Source: Chryseobacterium vrystaatense (lineage in GTDB: Bacteria > Bacteroidota > Bacteroidia > Flavobacteriales > Weeksellaceae). Taken from it: a stretch of 64,000 nt of DNA. Below are positions 34,591-43,816 of the stretch, piece by piece. The notes below the pieces were generated by a model that worked only from the letters and a program-made list of their open reading frames with translations, did not search any database and was not told where the DNA came from. The stretch is from NCBI RefSeq assembly GCF_000737765.1, contig NZ_JPRI01000003.1, forward strand, positions 496,001 to 560,000, in the 5' to 3' direction. The position numbers and the translations under genes were made by a program. The first letter of the stretch is position 1. Each line of letters starts with the position of its first letter.

Positions 34591-36042
34591 ATGAAAAATT
34601 TGATAGTCCGTACCATACGGATGATTATATTATTTATTACTATTTCATGCAGCCAGACTTCTCCCTATCATCATACAGAAGACTTTGATATGCCCCTGAT
34701 CACGAAGAATAACGAAATGAATTCTTCAGGTAATTTTGAAGCTCTTATTAAGCTTAATGCAGAGTATTTCAAAAAAGCAGGTGCGATGGGATATGATGAA
34801 GGTAAAGGTCTTTGCTTTCTGAATGTGGCCAATGTCAATTCCACAGAAGGAGATTATGAGAGGGCACATATTCTTTTAGATAAGGCTGGAGAAAGTCTTA
34901 AACATTCAGAAAATAACTTCCATAAAGCTAAGTTTTACGATAGTTATGCCCACTACTATTCACACCTTAAGCAGTATGATAAAGCAATTGTCTACAGCGA
35001 TTCAGCACTCTTTTCTCTGAAAAAAGCACCGGATTCAGAGCTTAAAAAAAAGCTTATGCCCCGGATTTATACCAACAGAGGGACTTATTTTGCATGGAAA
35101 GGACAGCTGGGAAATTCATTGAAAAATTTTCACAAAGGAAATGTTCTGGAGAAATCAGCATACTCTAACTGTATGGTTGCCCAGTATCATCTCTATACCA
35201 ACAGACTGGATTCGGCGGGAATATATGCTTTACGGGCAGAAAATATGATGAACCGACACAAAACACCCGATGTTGAAAGACTTTGGATCTATTATACAGC
35301 GGGATACTATTATAATGAAATCAATCAGTATGATGAGGCTGAAAAAATGCTTAAAAATGCATTGGAACTCAGTATAAAAACCAGACTTACCTATTCTTTT
35401 CATATCAAAGATGTTTATAAAGCTCTGTCTGACCTTTACAGGAAGAAAAAGGATAAAGAGAAAGCTTACTTTTATTTAAGCCGGTATCTTGAAGAGGATA
35501 GCAGACTGAATGAATCAAGATTTGCAGCGATTAATAAAACAACGGACAGTTTTATTACTGAAGCTAAAAAAGAATCCGATCAGCGTGAAAATGATTTATG
35601 GGCTGTGGGAATTTTGGTTTTTATCATTCTGTCTGTATCAGGAATGTATATCAGGAAAAATATCCGCCTTTTAAAATTGAAGAAAAAAAATCTGAAAACA
35701 GAAACCGATAGGCTGAAGAACCGTGTGTATGAAAAGAAACTTCAGGAGGTCACGGAACTGGCCAAAAGAAATGACTCCTCATTCCTGATGAAATTCAAAG
35801 AGCTGCATCCTGAGTTTATCAGCAGATTACTGATCATCAATCCCGATTTTGAAAACTCTGAACTTGCTTTCTGCGCGCTTCTGAAGCTGCATTTTACCTC
35901 TAAGGAAATAGCAGATTATACATTTGTTCAGCATAAATCGATTCAGCAGAAGAAATACAGAATCAGAAAAAAACTGAATATTGAAGGGGATCAGGACATC
36001 TACGAATTTCTTGATCAATTAGAAAAGACCGCCAATCCATAA
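34591..36042 (+). CDS. TPR-transmembrane-HTH regulator (first of a tandem pair)
   Basis: 483 residues. A hydrophobic N-terminus ends at Cys (FITISCSQ), so it is probably a lipidated or cleaved signal. Periplasmic TPR helices cover about 40-330. A single transmembrane helix follows (about 337-355, LWAVGILVFIILSVSGMYI), then a cytoplasmic coiled linker. The C-terminal HTH includes LAFCALLKLHFTSKEIADYT and VQHKSIQQKKYRIRKKLNI, resembling the LuxR/sigma-type recognition domain. This layout is typical of Bacteroidota one-component membrane regulators that sense a periplasmic signal. The next gene is a paralogue of equal length and architecture. Target genes are unknown; the secreted metalloprotease downstream is one candidate. 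Confidence 0.87.
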   Translation: MKNLIVRTIRMIILFITISCSQTSPYHHTEDFDMPLITKNNEMNSSGNFEALIKLNAEYFKKAGAMGYDEGKGLCFLNVANVNSTEGDYERAHILLDKAGESLKHSENNFHKAKFYDSYAHYYSHLKQYDKAIVYSDSALFSLKKAPDSELKKKLMPRIYTNRGTYFAWKGQLGNSLKNFHKGNVLEKSAYSNCMVAQYHLYTNRLDSAGIYALRAENMMNRHKTPDVERLWIYYTAGYYYNEINQYDEAEKMLKNALELSIKTRLTYSFHIKDVYKALSDLYRKKKDKEKAYFYLSRYLEEDSRLNESRFAAINKTTDSFITEAKKESDQRENDLWAVGILVFIILSVSGMYIRKNIRLLKLKKKNLKTETDRLKNRVYEKKLQEVTELAKRNDSSFLMKFKELHPEFISRLLIINPDFENSELAFCALLKLHFTSKEIADYTFVQHKSIQQKKYRIRKKLNIEGDQDIYEFLDQLEKTANP

Positions 36043-36126
36043 GTTTGAGAATTAATCTTATATTTGAATCAAGATTTTAAGAATTTCATATTTGTTGAAA
36101 ACCATATATCTAAATATAAAACGTAC

Positions 36127-37554
36127 ATGATACGCTGTTTTATTTTCATTTTGCTCTGTATTCTGACCTCATGCAGTAAAGATGTTCACAATCAGTATGA
36201 AGATGATTTTGATTACCCTTTGCTCAGACAAAATGAAAAATTCCGTCTCTCCGGCGATTATGATTCTCTTGTCCTCCTTAACAAAAAATATTACAGGAAA
36301 GCAGAAAAAATGGGGTATGCTGAAGGTGAGGCCCTATGTTTCCTCAATTTAGGCAATGTCAATTTACCGCTTGAAAATTATCAGAGAGCAGAATTCTTTT
36401 TTAATAAGGCAGAGCAGATTCTCAGACATTCAAAAAATAATATTCATAAGGCCAAATTCAATAATGATTACAGCAATTTCCAATTGCAGCTTAAAAGGAT
36501 GGATAAATCTTTCGAGTATAATACATTGGCAATGAATTATATAAAAGATACTAAGGAGTCTCCTTTCCGTAATGATATTCTTTTTAAAATTTATTATAAA
36601 CGCGGTGATTATTTTTACCGTAGAAAGCAGTATGCTCCCGCACTGAAATATTTCCGGATGGCTGGAAAACTGGACCACACCGGGAGATCAGAATGTGCCA
36701 TAGGAGATCTTTATTTATATGGATTCAAAAATATGGATTCAGCGCGCTTCTATCTCTCAAAAATAGCAGAAGCATGTAACAGGCAGGGCAGAACGGATGG
36801 CATTGCCCTGAATGCCAATACGGTTTTAGGAGAATATTATATGATCACCAGGCAGTATGATAAAGCAGAAGAATCGCTTAAAAAGGCACTGGAGATTAAT
36901 AAAAAAACAAAATACGTCTTTGCGCAGTACACCAAATATATTTATACAGACCTTAAATCGCTCTATGAAAGTAAAGGGGATAAAGAAAAGGCGCTCATGT
37001 ACCTGGAAGCTTATACAAAGGAGAGAGATCGATCGGATGCCGCTCTGCTGAAAGCCATAAACAATGATATGGAGGGCTTTATTACAGAAACAGACGCAGA
37101 TACGAAAAAGCACAGGTATAATATTCTGGCCATTGTCATTGTTTCTGTATTGATTTTCGCACTGCTCGTGATGTATGCATTAAAAATAGTAAAGCAGCTG
37201 AGAGATAGGAAAAAGCAGCTTAGAAATGAAGCAGAGGAACTGAAAATACAGATGCACGATTCTACACAGGACCAAGTCATTGAATTGGCCAGAAAAAATG
37301 ATCCGTCGTTCTTAGCTGTTTTTAAGGAAGCGTATCCCGGGTTTATTGAAAGAGTGCTGGCAGTGAATCCTGATCTTGAAAATTCTGATCTGATATTCTG
37401 CGCAATGCTAAAACTTCACTTTACTTCTAAAGAGATCGCAGGTTATACATCCGTGCAGCCCAGATCTATCCAGCAGAAAAAATACAGGTTACGGAAAAAA
37501 CTCAATATTCCAACCGAGACGGATACCTATCAGTTTTTTGACAGCCTGGCGTAA
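36127..37554 (+). CDS. TPR-transmembrane-HTH regulator (second of a tandem pair)
   Basis: 475 residues from the ATG at 36127; an in-frame TTG at 36064 would place 21 residues before the lipoprotein signal MIRCFIFILLCILTSCSKD, so the ATG is preferred. The domain order matches the 34591 gene: Cys after the signal, TPRs (for example MGYAEGEALCFLNLGNVN), one membrane helix (about 355-375, NILAIVIVSVLIFALLVMYA), and a C-terminal HTH (LIFCAMLKLHFTSKEIAGYT, VQPRSIQQKKYRLRKKLNI). Strong residue-level similarity to the first copy over the full length shows tandem duplication, with most divergence in the periplasmic part. The gap between the pair is about 85 bp. Confidence 0.87.
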   Translation: MIRCFIFILLCILTSCSKDVHNQYEDDFDYPLLRQNEKFRLSGDYDSLVLLNKKYYRKAEKMGYAEGEALCFLNLGNVNLPLENYQRAEFFFNKAEQILRHSKNNIHKAKFNNDYSNFQLQLKRMDKSFEYNTLAMNYIKDTKESPFRNDILFKIYYKRGDYFYRRKQYAPALKYFRMAGKLDHTGRSECAIGDLYLYGFKNMDSARFYLSKIAEACNRQGRTDGIALNANTVLGEYYMITRQYDKAEESLKKALEINKKTKYVFAQYTKYIYTDLKSLYESKGDKEKALMYLEAYTKERDRSDAALLKAINNDMEGFITETDADTKKHRYNILAIVIVSVLIFALLVMYALKIVKQLRDRKKQLRNEAEELKIQMHDSTQDQVIELARKNDPSFLAVFKEAYPGFIERVLAVNPDLENSDLIFCAMLKLHFTSKEIAGYTSVQPRSIQQKKYRLRKKLNIPTETDTYQFFDSLA

Positions 37555-37634
37555 TCCGGGATTCATATTCTCTGAGGATAGCTTTTTTACTTATTTTAGA
37601 CAAAAGGAAGCTTAATGATGCGGCAAAAAAAAAA

Positions 37635-37655
37635 CTGCCTGATAATGTCAGACAG
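37635..37655 (-). terminator. Hairpin, best read as a minus-strand terminator
   Basis: CTGCCTGA and TCAGACAG pair with one mismatch over a 5-nt loop. On the minus strand the hairpin is followed by about ten T's; on the plus strand the T-run is 13 bases away. It may still end the plus-strand regulator transcript. Confidence 0.5.
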
Positions 37656-37892
37656 CCCTCGAAATATTTTTTTTCATCATAACTGAAAACCAATTTCACC
37701 ACTTGTTGTTTGTTATGTCAAATTTGCACTTTTTCTTAAGAAATAAGAAAAAACATTATACTACATGGGTACTACATCGTTATTTTTTTACATTAATTAT
37801 TAATTTTTGATTGATATTTAATAATATGATAAAGTGGAATTATTGACTTTATCTTGTTGGTTTTTAGAAAGGTATCGTATGCTTTGTATGAT

Positions 37893-38118
37893 GTTATAGT
37901 TTATAAAGATTCGATTTAGGGAATAATGGGTCTATATGATCCAAACATTTTTATTTTTGACAACTATTGTCCTCAAGTTTTGAGGTAGTATACATGTAGA
38001 GTCCTGATTTTTGGTTTTGAATTTTTAATACATGAATTTTGGGCAGGATGATTTACAATCGTTCTCATCAGTAAAAAAAATTAGGATTGCTGTCTGGATT
38101 TGTCAGACAGCTTTTTTT
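37893..38118 (+). ncRNA. Candidate small RNA (or short-peptide transcript)
   Basis: A TTG at 37857-37859, 18 bp, then TATGCTTTG at 37878-37886 (one base longer than TAnnTTTG) could be a promoter; the next strong signal is the terminator at 38089-38118. The transcript would be about 225 nt with no convincing long frame, only a 20-codon one at 37926-37988. Expression is unproven. Confidence 0.3.
38089..38118 (+). terminator. Orphan intrinsic terminator
   Basis: GCTGTCTG (38089-38096), 7-nt loop, CAGACAGC (38104-38111), seven T's. It lies more than 530 bp after the nearest upstream plus-strand gene stop and about 390 bp before the next gene. Confidence 0.85.
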
Positions 38119-38509
38119 ATGGAATTAAATGAATGCGGTCCGTTTTTTTTAAGCCAACTAGATTGACCATGTATTGAAATTTGAGTGTAATGCTATTCTT
38201 ATATATTCATCATCACATCCACTTCTTTCAATAAGATCTGTATTATGTTAAATCACGTTAAAATTTAAATGATTTGATATACAGTATGTTATAATAGGGA
38301 AGTATCTGAGTAGTAGCTGATTTTATGTACATATTAACTTGTTATCAATAGTTTTAGTTTTTTAAATGAATTTCATTCTTTAATGCGTTTATTTCACAGA
38401 ATACAATAAAGTATTGGTGTTTTGATGAGCTTATAGCGTGAATTGATAATAATCGATAATTGATAAAATTTCATTTAAGTTAAATCAAGTACTTATATTA
38501 ATTAGTTTT

Positions 38510-41500
38510 ATGAAAAAGAGAATTCTATTAGTGAGTGTATTGGCTGCCGGATTTACTGCTGTTTATGGGCAGAGGTGGGAGCCGATAGGACAAAAAGGAT
38601 CCGAAATCAGAAAAAATGTTGATGTGAAACAGGCCTACAGAGTAGACCTGGCGTCTCTTAGACATCTTCTGAAAGATGCCGTAGAAACCGGAAAAGGTGC
38701 AAAACCGGTGATTGTTTCTCTGCCTACAGCAGAAGGTAAAATTGAAAAGTTTGCAGTATACAGTAATCCTGTTATGGAAAAATCTCTGGCCGAAAGACAT
38801 CAGCTGGGTTCGTATGTAGGAGCAGGTATAGATGATCCTTCCAAATACATCAGGTTCAGTACTGCGCCTACAGAGATGGAATCAATGATTATCAGGAATG
38901 GAGTATTCCAGTTTATTGAACCCATTAGTGCCGATAAACAAACGTATGGCGTGTTCTATAAGACGCACGAAGAAGGGGGCATACATGGCTTTGAATGCGA
39001 TAGCAAGGAGCATAATCTTAAAGATATCAGGAAGTTGGTTGAAAATGGAAAAAACCAGCTTTCTAATGTAGGAATTGCCGGCAGACCCACCAACACCAGA
39101 TACAGAACATTCAGAATGGCAATGGCGGTAACGGGAGAATATACCCAGTTTCACGGAGGTACAGCACAGGGAGCACTTACTGCTGTCAATAATACGATGA
39201 CCAGAATCAATGGAGTTTTTGAAAAAGATTTTGGGGCTCATTTCATTGTTCAGGATCTTCCGGGAATTATCTATACAGATCCGGCAGCAGATTTTTATAT
39301 TCCCCAGGCTGCTCAGGGTGATCCATCACTCAATTTACAGCTTCAGCGGTTACTGACAAATGAAGTGGGGGATGCTAATTATGACCTTGGACACGTCTTT
39401 CACCGTAATGTCGGTGGCAGCAGAAACGGTAATGCAGGAGGTATAGGCATTGTGTGTTCAAATCCTGCGAATAATAATGCTCTGGGTAAAGGCTCTGCGT
39501 TTTCCATGAGTCCGGATCCGACAGGGGAAGTTTTCGACCTGATGGCAGCACATGAAATGGGGCACCAGTTAGGGGCCAATCATACCTTTTCAATGAGAAC
39601 TGAAGGTTCAGGCGCCAATGTAGAGCCTTGGGGTGGTACAACGATTATGGGATATCCGGGCATTACACAGGATAATATTCAGGCCAATATGGATGGATAC
39701 TTCCATTATAAATCTATTTCTCAGGTATTAAATGTACTGGAAGCTAAACCTGCATGTGGTACTGCAACCCTGATTGCAGAAAATACAGCTCCGGCAATTA
39801 CTCCGCTTATCAGTTATTCCATTCCTAAAGGAACAGCCTATTACCTGGATGCTAACGCTGTAGATGCCGAAAATGATACTTTCAGCTATACATGGGAACA
39901 ATACAATAGTGTAGGGGATAGAAATACAATATCCGGAGATAGCGGATGGGGATATAATGCAGAAGGCGCATTGGCAAGATCACTGCCCGGAACTCCCAAC
40001 GGAAGAAGGTATTTCCCTAAACTTGAAAGTGTGATGAATGGAATACTTACAGACAAAGCTGCATGGGAAACCGTTTCTTATATTCCGAGAGAACTCAGTT
40101 ATGCAGTAACGGTAAGAGACCAGAATGGTCAGAGACCGATGACCTCAACTTCCGAAACTACCGTGATCATAGGAAATGACGGACCTTTTAAATTTAATGG
40201 ATTTACTACTGCTTCAGTGCTTTATAATAATGCAGCCAATACAATTTATTGGGAAGTAGCCAATACAAATAATGCTCCCTATAATGTAGCCAATGTAAAA
40301 ATAGACTATACTGCAGATAACGGAGTGACCTGGACAGATCTGGTTGCTTCTACTCCTAATACCGGAAGTTATACCGCACAGATGCCGGCTAATTTAAATG
40401 GAGCTGTTAAGTTAAGGATATCAACACTGAATAATATTTTCTATGCAGTGTCTCCGGCAATTAATGTAGGAGCTGCACCTACTTCTACTACAAATGCTCC
40501 GACCGGGGTTTCAGCAATAGGCACAGAGATTTTAAAAACAACAGCAAGGATTTCATGGAATAAAGTATCCGGAGCGACCTATTCTGTCAATTACAGAAAA
40601 ACGGGTACTGCAAACTGGTCCAATACTACAAGCCAGACGAATTCTGTCCTATTGAATAATTTAGAAGATGAAACCAATTATGAAGTACAGGTTGCTGCCG
40701 TAGTGAATACCGTACCAGGAACATTCTCCGGTAATTATGCCTTTAAAACGAAGGGATTAAAAACAGGTACAGATTACTGTTTAATGACTACAGGTGGAAA
40801 TGGAGGCAGCTTCAACAGTGGTCTTGTCAGATTAACTTTGTCTAATTTGGCTTACGTTTTTACAGGCTTAGATGTTTATAAAACATACCTGGATTTTAGT
40901 GAAGATGCAGCAAAATTAGTTAACCTGACAAAAGGGGTAGAATACACTGCTAACTTCAGAAACCTTGCCGGAGGAAATTACAATGACTGGCTTGAAATCT
41001 GGATAGACTATAACAGAAATGGTGTTTTTGAAGATTCCGAAAAGGTTGCTTCCAGCAGCGGTCTTCCTGTAAATCCAGCTCCCGGCACCTATCTGCGTGA
41101 CGGAAATGTAACATTTACAGTACCTGCTGCTGCTTATGCCGGAGATAAACTATTAAGAATGAGAGTAGCCAGCACATTCTTCAATGCAGCTGGTGGACCC
41201 TGTGGAAGCCCTACTGTACCAGTGAATGGAGGTGGAATTGTTTCCGTTGGTTCATTCAGAGATTTCTCTGTGAGAATATCGGAAAACGCTGCTCTTGCCG
41301 TCAAAGAAATCAAAAATACTCCGTCTGAAATAGCGATTTATCCAAATCCTGCTGATACCTATATCGAAGTGAAAAACCTTAAAGGAAAAGCAAACTATAA
41401 GATCTACAGTGCCGATGGAAGGTTGGCCCAGGAAGGTAAACTGGATGGACAGAGAATTAACGTGGCATCACTGATAAAAGGAGTGTATGTTATCTCAATT

Positions 41501-41545
41501 ACCAGTGAAACTGATACGTACAGTACGAAGCTGATTAAGAAATAA
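38510..41545 (+). CDS. Secreted reprolysin-like metalloprotease with FnIII, GEVED and T9SS sorting domain
   Basis: 1011 residues. Signal peptide at about 1-20 (AAGFTAVYG). A propeptide-like region extends to about 200. The zinc protease domain follows, with HEMGHQLGANH at 348-358 (HExxHxxGxxH) and a downstream Met-turn (TTIMGYPG). Beta-sandwich domains cover about 430-655 and a fibronectin type III domain about 660-750 (ARISWNKVSGATYSVNYRKT). A GEVED-type domain is at about 760-925 (YNDWLEIWIDYNRNGVFEDS). The C-terminal 75 residues are a type A T9SS signal (IAIYPNPADTYIEV ending STKLIKK). It should be exported by Sec, then secreted or surface-attached through type IX secretion and degrade external protein. 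Confidence 0.95.
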   Translation: MKKRILLVSVLAAGFTAVYGQRWEPIGQKGSEIRKNVDVKQAYRVDLASLRHLLKDAVETGKGAKPVIVSLPTAEGKIEKFAVYSNPVMEKSLAERHQLGSYVGAGIDDPSKYIRFSTAPTEMESMIIRNGVFQFIEPISADKQTYGVFYKTHEEGGIHGFECDSKEHNLKDIRKLVENGKNQLSNVGIAGRPTNTRYRTFRMAMAVTGEYTQFHGGTAQGALTAVNNTMTRINGVFEKDFGAHFIVQDLPGIIYTDPAADFYIPQAAQGDPSLNLQLQRLLTNEVGDANYDLGHVFHRNVGGSRNGNAGGIGIVCSNPANNNALGKGSAFSMSPDPTGEVFDLMAAHEMGHQLGANHTFSMRTEGSGANVEPWGGTTIMGYPGITQDNIQANMDGYFHYKSISQVLNVLEAKPACGTATLIAENTAPAITPLISYSIPKGTAYYLDANAVDAENDTFSYTWEQYNSVGDRNTISGDSGWGYNAEGALARSLPGTPNGRRYFPKLESVMNGILTDKAAWETVSYIPRELSYAVTVRDQNGQRPMTSTSETTVIIGNDGPFKFNGFTTASVLYNNAANTIYWEVANTNNAPYNVANVKIDYTADNGVTWTDLVASTPNTGSYTAQMPANLNGAVKLRISTLNNIFYAVSPAINVGAAPTSTTNAPTGVSAIGTEILKTTARISWNKVSGATYSVNYRKTGTANWSNTTSQTNSVLLNNLEDETNYEVQVAAVVNTVPGTFSGNYAFKTKGLKTGTDYCLMTTGGNGGSFNSGLVRLTLSNLAYVFTGLDVYKTYLDFSEDAAKLVNLTKGVEYTANFRNLAGGNYNDWLEIWIDYNRNGVFEDSEKVASSSGLPVNPAPGTYLRDGNVTFTVPAAAYAGDKLLRMRVASTFFNAAGGPCGSPTVPVNGGGIVSVGSFRDFSVRISENAALAVKEIKNTPSEIAIYPNPADTYIEVKNLKGKANYKIYSADGRLAQEGKLDGQRINVASLIKGVYVISITSETDTYSTKLIKK

Positions 41546-41626
41546 AAAATGAGATGCTTCAGTTTTAAAGACAGATGATTCGTCTGTTATGAAAATGGAG
41601 ACAAGATTTCATGGTACCTTTTGTGA

Positions 41627-41665
41627 AGAAAGAGTCTGGTATTGTACCGGACTCTTTCTGTTTTT
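41627..41665 (+). terminator. Intrinsic terminator after the metalloprotease gene
   Basis: AGAAAGAGTCTGGTA (41627-41641) pairs with TACCGGACTCTTTCT (41645-41659) with one wobble, followed by five T's. Confidence 0.88.
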
Positions 41666-41673
41666 ATAAATCA

Positions 41674-42051
41674 CTAACCAATAGGTTCCCACAGTTGAAT
41701 CTTGTTTCCCTCAAGATCCAGAATATGAAGAAACTTTCCATAATCATACGTTTCGATATCATCCAGGATGGTTACATTTTCCTTTTTTAATTCCTGTACC
41801 AGTGCTTCAAGGTTTTCCACTCTGTAGTTGATCATGAAATCCTTGTCGGAAGGTTCAAAATATTTCGTATCCTCAGCAAAAGGAGCCCATTGGGTCAGCC
41901 CTTTTTTCGTGGTGTCCTCACTTTCTCTCCATTCGAAGCTGGTCCCGTACGGACTGGTTTCGAGGCCAAGATGGGTTTTATACCATTCATTCATCGCGTT
42001 TGGATCTTTAGATTTGAAAAGGATACCTCCGATTCCTGTTACTTTTTTCAT
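41674..42051 (-). CDS. VOC (glyoxalase/bleomycin-resistance fold) protein
   Basis: 125 residues, a single VOC unit pair: GGILFKSKDPNAMNEWYKTH and LGLETSPYGTSFEWRE in the first half, FMINYRVENLEALVQELKKE and LHILDLEGNKIQLWEP in the second. The C-terminal Glu in QLWEP is a usual metal ligand. Members include dioxygenases, glyoxalases and binding proteins; the substrate cannot be inferred. The gene stands alone, converging on the metalloprotease gene. Confidence 0.88.
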   Translation of the reverse strand: MKKVTGIGGILFKSKDPNAMNEWYKTHLGLETSPYGTSFEWRESEDTTKKGLTQWAPFAEDTKYFEPSDKDFMINYRVENLEALVQELKKENVTILDDIETYDYGKFLHILDLEGNKIQLWEPIG

Positions 42052-42253
42052 GTCTATTTTTTTTCTTTAGATTGTTGGATCTTTTTAAGAAGTAGATTGT
42101 ACTTCCGTATGCTTTCAAATATATGTAAAAGTTTTCATCGGAAATTTTTTCATTTTAAATGATTAAAAATTGAGCAGTTGATGAAAAGACGTAAGGAAGT
42201 ATAATATTTTTAGACAGAAACAGAAAAACAATACATGGAATTTCTTAAATCTG

Positions 42254-42261
42254 TACATTTG
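42254..42261 (+). promoter_or_regulatory. -7 promoter element TACATTTG
   Basis: Exact TAnnTTTG 22 bp before the lipoprotein start codon at 42283; no TTG at -33. Confidence 0.45.
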
Positions 42262-42282
42262 GGTTTCTAACACAGCATTTGT

Positions 42283-43053
42283 ATGAGAAAGACTATAAAA
42301 TATATGTTGAATTTTAAATGGTTGTTTCTTCTTCCGCTTCTTCTGATGTATGGATGTTCAAAAGAAGAAAAAAAACAGGAAGTCAAGGAGGAAATTTCTG
42401 CGACTACCTCTGAAATTAGCGCACCTGAAAAGTCCGAATCAGTCATTGATGTTAAAAAAGAACCTGCAGATTTTGTTCCCGAAGGGTATAAAATTTTTGA
42501 AAAGTCATTCGGTGATCTCAATAAGGATGGAGCAGAAGACTGTATTCTCATCATCAAAAAAGCAGATCCCGCTCATATTATTACCGACGAGTCCCGTGGA
42601 AAACTGGACCGCAACCGCCGTGGAATCATCATTCTTTTTAAAAAAGGTCAGGGGTATGAGCTCGCTTCCAAAAACGCATCCTGTTTCTCTTCAGAAAATG
42701 AAGATGGAGGCGTGTATTATGCACCCGAACTCGATGTGTATGCTGAAAAAGGAAAGCTGTACATCCACTATGCCCATGGCAGATATGGCTATTGTACGTA
42801 TACCTTCAGGTGGGGGAAATCAGATTTTGAGCTCATTGGATATGATGAAAGCTCCAATACTGGCCCAACGGTGAACAGCACAACAAGTATCAATTTTTTA
42901 ACCGGAAAGCAACTTGACAGAACAAACGTCAATGAAGGAGCGGAAAGTGGCGATGAGGTGTTTGAAGATACCTGGAAGAAATTAAAAACAACAAAGCTGA
43001 TGACTCTTTCAGAAATTAAAGACTTTGATGAACTGGATCTTTCTGTTTATTAA
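42283..43053 (+). CDS. Hypothetical lipoprotein with an FG-GAP-like calcium loop
   Basis: 256 residues. Hydrophobic N-terminus (WLFLLPLLLMYGCSKEEKK) with Cys25 as the probable lipidation site; a second ATG at 42304 is an alternative start. A charged linker follows. FGDLNKDGAEDCILIIKKAD at about 83-102 has the Asp-rich loop seen in FG-GAP or dockerin-like calcium sites. The rest is beta-rich (KLYIHYAHGRYGYCTYTFRW). Similar lipoproteins are frequent in Flavobacteriia, without known function. Confidence 0.8.
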   Translation: MRKTIKYMLNFKWLFLLPLLLMYGCSKEEKKQEVKEEISATTSEISAPEKSESVIDVKKEPADFVPEGYKIFEKSFGDLNKDGAEDCILIIKKADPAHIITDESRGKLDRNRRGIIILFKKGQGYELASKNASCFSSENEDGGVYYAPELDVYAEKGKLYIHYAHGRYGYCTYTFRWGKSDFELIGYDESSNTGPTVNSTTSINFLTGKQLDRTNVNEGAESGDEVFEDTWKKLKTTKLMTLSEIKDFDELDLSVY

Positions 43054-43075
43054 GGAATTAGATATGTGATGTGAG

Positions 43076-43131
43076 AACCAAGAGTCAAGAACCAAGATTC
43101 AAGAACCGGGAATCAAGATTCAAGAGTCAAG
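43076..43131. repeat. Tandem repeat, four 14-bp units
   Basis: Units are AACCAAGAGTCAAG, AACCAAGATTCAAG, AACCGGGAATCAAG and ATTCAAGAGTCAAG at 43076, 43090, 43104 and 43118. Each unit itself contains two 7-bp halves ending CAAG. It lies between the lipoprotein and dinB-like stops, a convergent position. Confidence 0.75.
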
Positions 43132-43240
43132 GACATTAGTTGATAAATTATTAGCTTAATCATTATTAGCCAATAACAAGCAACGGTATTTTAACCAGAA
43201 ACTCTAATCCTCTCAGATCCGTACCTAATAAATTAGAATC

Positions 43241-43747
43241 TTATTCCAATCTCACACTCATATCCTGAACTTCCTCAGCTGAAAAGCCATAAATCTGCGG
43301 TGTTTTTATATCCAGTAAATTCAGATAAATATATAGTTCACCTCTATGGTGGATCTCATGTTCGATCATAGCCCTCAGCCATTTCCATATCGTAATTTCA
43401 TTACCGGGCGGTGTCAGGCATTTTCTGTTGAGGTCCTCATCAGAAAGTCCGGTGATGATCTCTATCGTCTGTCTGTGCATTTCATTGAAGAAGGCCATTA
43501 TATTTTCATAGCCGTCCCCAAGTTCTTTTCCACAACCCTGATAAGCACTTTTTCTCCCTGAAATAGTTTCGCCATACATATATCTTTCGATGGCAGCTAT
43601 ATGTCTGATCTGATCAGCGATGGTAAATTTTCCCGGTTTATAGGAAAAATCAAGATGTTCGGGAGGAACGACTTCAATGAGGCGAAGCGTTCTTTCCCGT
43701 ATTTTTTTATAATAATCAATGAAGGACTTTACAGAGGTGATTTCCAT
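43241..43747 (-). CDS. DinB family protein
   Basis: 168 residues, a four-helix bundle with the three metal His positions expected of DinB/YfiT-like proteins: IADQIRHIAAIERYMYGE (first His) and IEHEIHHRGELYIYLNL (second and third). The family includes metal-dependent thiol transferases and uncharacterised stress proteins. The substrate is unknown. It lies downstream of the flavin monooxygenase gene on the same strand, 69 bp away, and could share its transcript. Confidence 0.87.
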   Translation of the reverse strand: MEITSVKSFIDYYKKIRERTLRLIEVVPPEHLDFSYKPGKFTIADQIRHIAAIERYMYGETISGRKSAYQGCGKELGDGYENIMAFFNEMHRQTIEIITGLSDEDLNRKCLTPPGNEITIWKWLRAMIEHEIHHRGELYIYLNLLDIKTPQIYGFSAEEVQDMSVRLE

Positions 43748-43816
43748 ATCAAGCTTTTAAGAGTGTAAATTATTGAAAATATACACAACGGCAAAAATTT
43801 TCTGGTTGCTCTATAT

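Larger units (their letters stand above)
37555..38509. other. 955-bp non-coding region with two related hairpins
   Basis: Between the second TPR-HTH regulator and the metalloprotease gene. It holds a hairpin at 37635-37655, a promoter-like pair at 37857-37886, a small hairpin at 37971-37985 (CCTCAA/TTGAGG), and an intrinsic terminator at 38089-38118 with no coding gene in front of it. The last 390 bp are very AT-rich and must hold the metalloprotease promoter. One 20-codon frame starts at 37926 (MGLYDPNIFIFDNYCPQVLR); its reality is doubtful. Confidence 0.6.

Noticed and set aside
43076..43131. Possible CRISPR array
   Set aside because: The units are directly contiguous 14-mers without spacers and there are no cas genes.
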